Shown here: one piece after another, positions 31,042-34,654 of the stretch
How the letters are laid out: the number at the start of each line of letters is the position of its first letter
Position numbering within the stretch: the stretch's first letter is position 1
Virus record (IMG/VR): IMGVR_UViG_3300021091_005167
Span: 1-34,654 of that record
DNA from: a virus
Direction: 5' to 3' (one strand)
DNA length: 34,654 bases
Program-made: the position numbers and the translations under genes
The notes under the pieces: model-generated
Told to the model about the DNA's origin: nothing
Database searches by the model: none
Seen by the model: only the letters and a program-made list of their open reading frames with translations

Positions 31042-31461
31042 CTAAAATATGTTTATATCGAAATTTTCTGAGAAGAAATTGGGAGATAAATTTTTCAAAT
31101 CTTTTTCATAAATTTCTATAAATTTAAAATTATTCTTTTCTAGCCATTGCGCTTTTTTACAATCTCTTTTAAGACTTTGCAGATAATTCATCCGCGAATT
31201 GGCGTGAAAAAATTCATTAAAACTTTCGTGCTGTTCTCCATTTACTTCTACTGCGATTTTTTTAGTTGCATTAAGTAGGTCTACTTTCATTAAAGATCCG
31301 TATACTGGAAACTCTTCGTAAACAATGTGATTTTGCCAATATTGCTGAAAAAATTTTTTTACATTAAATTGTATTTTACTTCTACTTGACTTATTCCAAT
31401 CTATCAAATACTTTGAAACATTTTTATTTACAAGTTTTCCATTTAGACTATATAATCTCAT
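31042..31461 (-). CDS. PD-(D/E)XK endonuclease-like protein (DUF559/Vsr-like)
   Basis: The protein has 139 aa. The core VDLLNATKKIAVEVNGEQH carries Asp, then E-V-N and His, typical of very-short-patch-repair-like and DUF559-type nuclease folds. A later helix NYLQSLKRDCKKAQWLEKN and strand FKFIEIYEKDL fit the same fold. It overlaps the RecA gene stop as ATGA. Its likely role is repair or recombination with the RecA-like protein. Catalytic Lys is replaced by Asn in the E-x-N position, as is common in this group. The exact substrate is unknown. Confidence 0.65.
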   Translation of the reverse strand: MRLYSLNGKLVNKNVSKYLIDWNKSSRSKIQFNVKKFFQQYWQNHIVYEEFPVYGSLMKVDLLNATKKIAVEVNGEQHESFNEFFHANSRMNYLQSLKRDCKKAQWLEKNNFKFIEIYEKDLKNLSPNFFSENFDINIF

Positions 31462-32600
31462 GCAGGAATAAGTTTTTTATATTTTTCAAATAAATATTCT
31501 GTAATCTTAGGGTTTTCTTCAAGATACTTCCTAAAATTATCCATGCCTTGGTGTTGCTTAGATAGCTCTAGATCTGCGCTCTTAAGCTCTTTAATAAGGT
31601 CATCTCCTACAGTAATCCATGCTCCTTTTGCTGTGACAAATTGCCAAGCGATGAGCTGATCAATAATTTCGTACTCTCTCCAGATAGATGTTCCGCTTTT
31701 GCGACCATGTTTAATTGGATATTCTACTTTATGATTTGTTGTTTCATTTGTAGACTTTTTAATTGTTAGTTTTGCTGTATGACCAATGATTTTATTCTTA
31801 ATTGGATCATATTTTTCATTGGGTTTTTCTAAAATGAGGTCTTTATTGAACCTTGGCTCAAATTCAATAATCCAGTTTGCAAAATGCAACAATGCATTTC
31901 CCCCCGTTGCGGTTGTTTGTCTTATATCTTTATTTGCTGCGTAAGGGTCTAGCTTAATATCTGATCTGACTTGACTAATAAAAATCGCCATATGGCCTCT
32001 CTTGGCAAGAGCAATAGACATTTTTTTCATTAAGACCGATGATATTACTGCTCCTCCTGCTACTTTCGTAGCGTCTGACAAAGACTTTGATGCATCATTC
32101 TTTGGCATTAATCCATCAACCGAATCCAAAATAAACAAATATTTTTTATTCTCTGGGTTATTCTTAACTAGTTCAAGCATAAGTTCTGATACTGTTTCAA
32201 AAATATTAGATTCAAAAACGAAACAGTTTCCATCATTCCATTGATCAGGGTCTGTAACATATTCTAATCCAGATCTATCTTGAATTTCTTTAGATAATCT
32301 GCCTTCCGCTTTGATTAGCACTCCTCTTGAGTTGGGAATAGTTTTAAGAAAGTTTCTCATAACTTCAAGTGCTTCTGAGGTTTTGCCACCTTCATTCATG
32401 CCTAAGAATCTGTGAAGCCCAGGACTAAAGCCTCCTCCCATTACAAAATCTAAATTTAAACTACCAGAAGACACTTTATAGTAAGTTTCTTCTTCAAAGT
32501 TATAGTGATCCTCTTTATTGTCTTTTAAGAAAGCCTTTAACCTATCATTTGATATAGGCCCTTGAACGACTTCTTCTTGAATTGATTTAGGTCTAGCCAT
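31458..32600 (-). CDS. RecA/UvsX-like recombinase
   Basis: The protein has 380 aa. Residues 42-62 (YKVSSGSLNLDFVMGGGF) precede Walker A GMNEGGKT (67-74). RGVLIKAEG, Walker B YLFILDSVDG and ISQVRSDI (L2 region) follow, then TTATGGNALLHFANWII. Strand exchange on ssDNA for recombination-dependent replication or repair is expected. A strong Shine-Dalgarno, GGAG, lies 7 nt before the ATG, within the last codons of the 110-aa gene. The downstream nuclease overlaps by 4 bp. It could equally be closer to UvsX than to RecA. Confidence 0.88.
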   Translation of the reverse strand: MARPKSIQEEVVQGPISNDRLKAFLKDNKEDHYNFEEETYYKVSSGSLNLDFVMGGGFSPGLHRFLGMNEGGKTSEALEVMRNFLKTIPNSRGVLIKAEGRLSKEIQDRSGLEYVTDPDQWNDGNCFVFESNIFETVSELMLELVKNNPENKKYLFILDSVDGLMPKNDASKSLSDATKVAGGAVISSVLMKKMSIALAKRGHMAIFISQVRSDIKLDPYAANKDIRQTTATGGNALLHFANWIIEFEPRFNKDLILEKPNEKYDPIKNKIIGHTAKLTIKKSTNETTNHKVEYPIKHGRKSGTSIWREYEIIDQLIAWQFVTAKGAWITVGDDLIKELKSADLELSKQHQGMDNFRKYLEENPKITEYLFEKYKKLIPA

Positions 32601-32925
32601 TTAAAAACTCCTTTAATGTTTTTGGTTTTCTTGTGATATGTTTATCAGTTCCAATTTTATCATCTTTTAGATTATATGTCATTTTAATATCTTTGTCAAC
32701 ATCTAATAAGGCTTTTTCTTTCAAAAGAAACTTTTTACCGTCATAAGATAATAACCAGTCTAGAGATTTTAATTCTTTTGATTTAATTTTAAACCAAAAT
32801 ATAGCTCTTGGTTCAAACTTAATTAATTTTTTCGCTTGATTTATTTCGTAGCCCCAAGGTATATTTTTTGATTTGACAAACTTTTTTATTATAAAAATGC
32901 ATAATTTGTGTCCAGATAGTTTCAC
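32593..32925 (-). CDS. Hypothetical 110-aa protein overlapping the GT17 gene by 107 bp
   Basis: It starts with GTG at 32925, preceded by AGGAGAG at 7 nt, an unusually good ribosome site that supports the long overlap. The N-terminus is helical and basic (CIFIIKKFVKSKNIPWGYEINQAKK). A middle segment with FWFKIKSKELKSLDWLL and a Lys-rich C-terminus (HITRKPKTLKEF) follow. It ends overlapping the RecA start by 8 bp, so it is coupled to recombination genes. I do not recognise a family; a DNA-binding accessory is only a guess from charge and context. Confidence 0.6.
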   Translation of the reverse strand: MKLSGHKLCIFIIKKFVKSKNIPWGYEINQAKKLIKFEPRAIFWFKIKSKELKSLDWLLSYDGKKFLLKEKALLDVDKDIKMTYNLKDDKIGTDKHITRKPKTLKEFLNG

Positions 32926-33802
32926 GTTTAGTCTCTCCTAATATAAGTTTAGCATACTTTTCTTGATTGTAAAATAAATATTTTGGAAATGAGTCTTTAT
33001 TTATTGAGATAGGAGTAAAAACATCTTCGGAATGAGACAGGTGAGAATGGCCCCTAGAAAGTCTATCTTTGACAAAATTAATATCATTATTTGGCCATTT
33101 ATTATATTCTCTATGAGAGAAAGACTCTAGTTTTAATATAATCTCTTCTGGCTCTCCAATTGAACTAAAGTGCCATCCAGCATTTTTAATCTTATTTGAA
33201 GATTTTTTTCTGCGAAAAGTCTCCATGTCTTGTATATATTTATATCTTGTTGCAACGCTACAATCATAGGGTTTGCAATTTGTGCATTTATTGTTTAATT
33301 TATAAGAAAATAAATCCATCTCGAATGCTACGTTTGGAACATCTTCTCCATAAATTTTATAAAAAGCTTCTATAACGCTAGAAGATTTTGGTATTTCGTC
33401 TAGATCGCTTAACATTATTAAATCATTTGGACTTGCTTTTTTTAATCCTTCGGATAATAAATTTCTTTGAATTTTTTCTGAATGCCAGGGGTCAGGAATT
33501 TTTATAAACTTTTTGTTACATATATAGATAATTTTATCCTTAAATTTGGCAAATCTTTCGTGGTCGAAATTAATTGATTTCTTTTTTTGCGTGAATGTAT
33601 ATTCTGATTCAACAATAATAAAATAATCTACAACCGAATCAAGTTCATGTAGCCTAACTTCTAATAAATCATTTTCATTAAAAAATAAAAAACAATCATA
33701 GATCTTTATATTTTCCTTCTTTTTGTATTTATTAAAATAATCTATTTTCTTATAGTTTTCCTTGTCAAAAAAGCGTATTAACATATTCTCTATAATATTC
33801 AT
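32819..33802 (-). CDS. GT17-family glycosyltransferase (beta-1,4-GlcNAc transferase-like)
   Basis: The protein has 327 aa. The GT17 pattern is clear: IYDCFLFFNENDLLEVRLHEL, then VDYFIIVESEYTFT and IKIPDPWHSEKIQRN. The acidic motif IMLSDLDEIP is the likely metal/nucleotide-sugar site. The C-terminus has RLSRGHSHL and an unrelated basic tail. It overlaps the dehydratase stop as ATGA, so nucleotide-sugar synthesis and transfer are coupled. The acceptor (phage protein or host glycan) is unknown. The last 107 bp also encode part of the next gene in another frame. Confidence 0.82.
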   Translation of the reverse strand: MNIIENMLIRFFDKENYKKIDYFNKYKKKENIKIYDCFLFFNENDLLEVRLHELDSVVDYFIIVESEYTFTQKKKSINFDHERFAKFKDKIIYICNKKFIKIPDPWHSEKIQRNLLSEGLKKASPNDLIMLSDLDEIPKSSSVIEAFYKIYGEDVPNVAFEMDLFSYKLNNKCTNCKPYDCSVATRYKYIQDMETFRRKKSSNKIKNAGWHFSSIGEPEEIILKLESFSHREYNKWPNNDINFVKDRLSRGHSHLSHSEDVFTPISINKDSFPKYLFYNQEKYAKLILGETKRETIWTQIMHFYNKKVCQIKKYTLGLRNKSSEKIN

Positions 33803-34654
33803 AATTTTAAATCTGATTCTACCATTCTTTTCACAAGCTCATGAAAAGATATTTTTGGAACCCATCCAAGTTCTCGTCTGGCTAGATCTGAGTCTCCTAA
33901 AAGTAGATTAACCTCTGCTGGTCTATAGAATTTAGGATTTATGTTCAGTAAAATATTCTTTTGGCCATTTATCATTGCGACAAATTTTTCACCTTCTGCT
34001 TCACCCGTTGCATTTTCCCATTGGCCTTGAATTCCAACTATCTGAAACGCTTTCTCAACAAACTCTCTTATGCTATGCGTTTCATTTGACGATAGAATAT
34101 ATTCTTTTGGATCAGTTTGATTTAGCATCATCCAGACTCCACGGACAAAATCTTCCGCATGACTCCAATCTCTCTTTGAGTCCAAATTGCCTAATTCTAT
34201 AGGTTCAAATGATTTATTTTCAATTATGGCTTTATATATTTTTGCTACTCCTTTAGATATTTTTCTTGTAACAAATTCTTCCCCCCTTCTTTCGCTTTCG
34301 TGATTATATAAAATAGAATGGATTGCAAAGAGATTATAAGAATCTCTATAGACTTTAGTTATATGTCTTGCCGCTGCTTTTGCGGCTCCATAAGGACTTC
34401 TTGGCCTTATAGGGTGATTAAGGTCTTGTGGAGAATATACTACATCTCCCATTTCTTCACTTGACCCTGCAGAATAAAACCTGCAATTTGAAGCATATTT
34501 TCTGATAGCTTCTAAACACCTAAGAACACCTAATGCTGTAGCATCAAAAGTTTGCAAAGGTATTTGCCAACTACTTCCAACAAAAGATTGGGCTGCAAAA
34601 TTTATAAAATAGTCAGGTTTTGTATCTTTTATTATTTCGTCTATTGAGTTGCTA
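33799..34654 (-). CDS. gmd: GDP-mannose 4,6-dehydratase-like SDR enzyme (partial, 5' end outside window)
   Basis: The frame is open to the right window edge (about 284 codons), so the true start and the Rossmann glycine motif are outside; an in-frame TTG at 34557 is not the start. Visible are NFAAQSFVGSSW, then FYSAGSSEEMGD with the catalytic Ser/Glu, YGAAK (Tyr-x3-Lys), RRGEEFVTRKI, LGNLDSKRDWSHAEDFV, and the C-terminal FYRPAEVNLLLGD and LGWVPKISF. These are typical of Gmd, which converts GDP-mannose to GDP-4-keto-6-deoxymannose, a precursor of fucose, rhamnose or perosamine. The GT17 gene follows with an overlapping stop/start. Related NDP-sugar dehydratases remain possible. Confidence 0.88.
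   Translation of the reverse strand, partial: SNSIDEIIKDTKPDYFINFAAQSFVGSSWQIPLQTFDATALGVLRCLEAIRKYASNCRFYSAGSSEEMGDVVYSPQDLNHPIRPRSPYGAAKAAARHITKVYRDSYNLFAIHSILYNHESERRGEEFVTRKISKGVAKIYKAIIENKSFEPIELGNLDSKRDWSHAEDFVRGVWMMLNQTDPKEYILSSNETHSIREFVEKAFQIVGIQGQWENATGEAEGEKFVAMINGQKNILLNINPKFYRPAEVNLLLGDSDLARRELGWVPKISFHELVKRMVESDLKL

Noticed and set aside
31030-31042. GTGTAAATT before the 82-aa gene as a fourth late promoter
   Set aside because: It is only a few bases from the start codon with no AAGG following, unlike the 18-22 nt spacing of the three structural-gene copies.

Overview
The window is one contiguous piece of an AT-rich tailed double-stranded DNA phage genome. The clearest evidence is a lambda-type tail-tip block in the order M, L, K, I, J, followed by a phage replication block. 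No bacterial housekeeping, tRNA, rRNA, CRISPR or insertion-sequence signal is visible. The host cannot be named from the sequence. The tail tip points to a siphovirus morphology.

Layout. (1) Positions 1-7885, minus strand: tail-tip genes M (7885), L, K, I and J, where J runs off the left edge. They sit 1 nt apart or overlap. L carries about 350 extra residues plus a second insertion. I and J each carry an intein-like Hint domain. J has about 940 residues before the point where lambda J-like sequence begins. (2) 7886-7952: a short divergent control region. (3) 7953-17988, plus strand: two small structural proteins with tail-tube-like domains, then two large adhesin/fibre proteins (920 and 1873 aa). 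These are built from IPT/TIG Ig-like domains, H-type-lectin-like sandwiches and YadA-like beta-roll repeats. (4) 17985-34654, minus strand: replication, recombination, nucleotide and sugar genes. In transcription order they are GDP-mannose 4,6-dehydratase (partial), GT17 glycosyltransferase, a 110-aa orphan, RecA-like recombinase, PD-(D/E)XK nuclease, an 82-aa orphan, DnaB helicase, ThyX, TOPRIM primase, Cas4/RecB-like nuclease, a separate PHP-domain protein, a DnaQ-like exonuclease, an 83-aa orphan, a DnaE-type polymerase lacking PHP, a putative ssDNA-binding protein, a GT4 glycosyltransferase with half a GT9 domain, the other GT9 half in another frame, and a putative annealing/recombination protein. 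The plus and minus blocks converge with a 4-bp overlap of stop codons.

How it works together. The minus block encodes most of a self-sufficient replisome (helicase, primase, C-family polymerase with a separate proofreading subunit, probable SSB), recombination functions and dTMP synthesis. It is interleaved with nucleotide-sugar and glycosyltransferase genes. The left block builds the adsorption apparatus.

Regulation. The minus replication block has only four intergenic gaps longer than about 20 nt. Each holds a sigma70-like promoter whose -10 box ends 6-8 nt before the ATG, with no Shine-Dalgarno, which predicts leaderless mRNAs. Several genes inside those operons have good Shine-Dalgarno sequences. 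The structural genes instead share a GTGTAA(A/T)T(A/T) element 18-22 nt before the start. The most novel-looking signals are the paired Hint domains in adjacent tail-tip proteins, the dismantled DnaE with a proofreading gene between its parts, the uniform leaderless promoters and the frame-split GT9 domain. There is no stretch over 300 bases without a gene.
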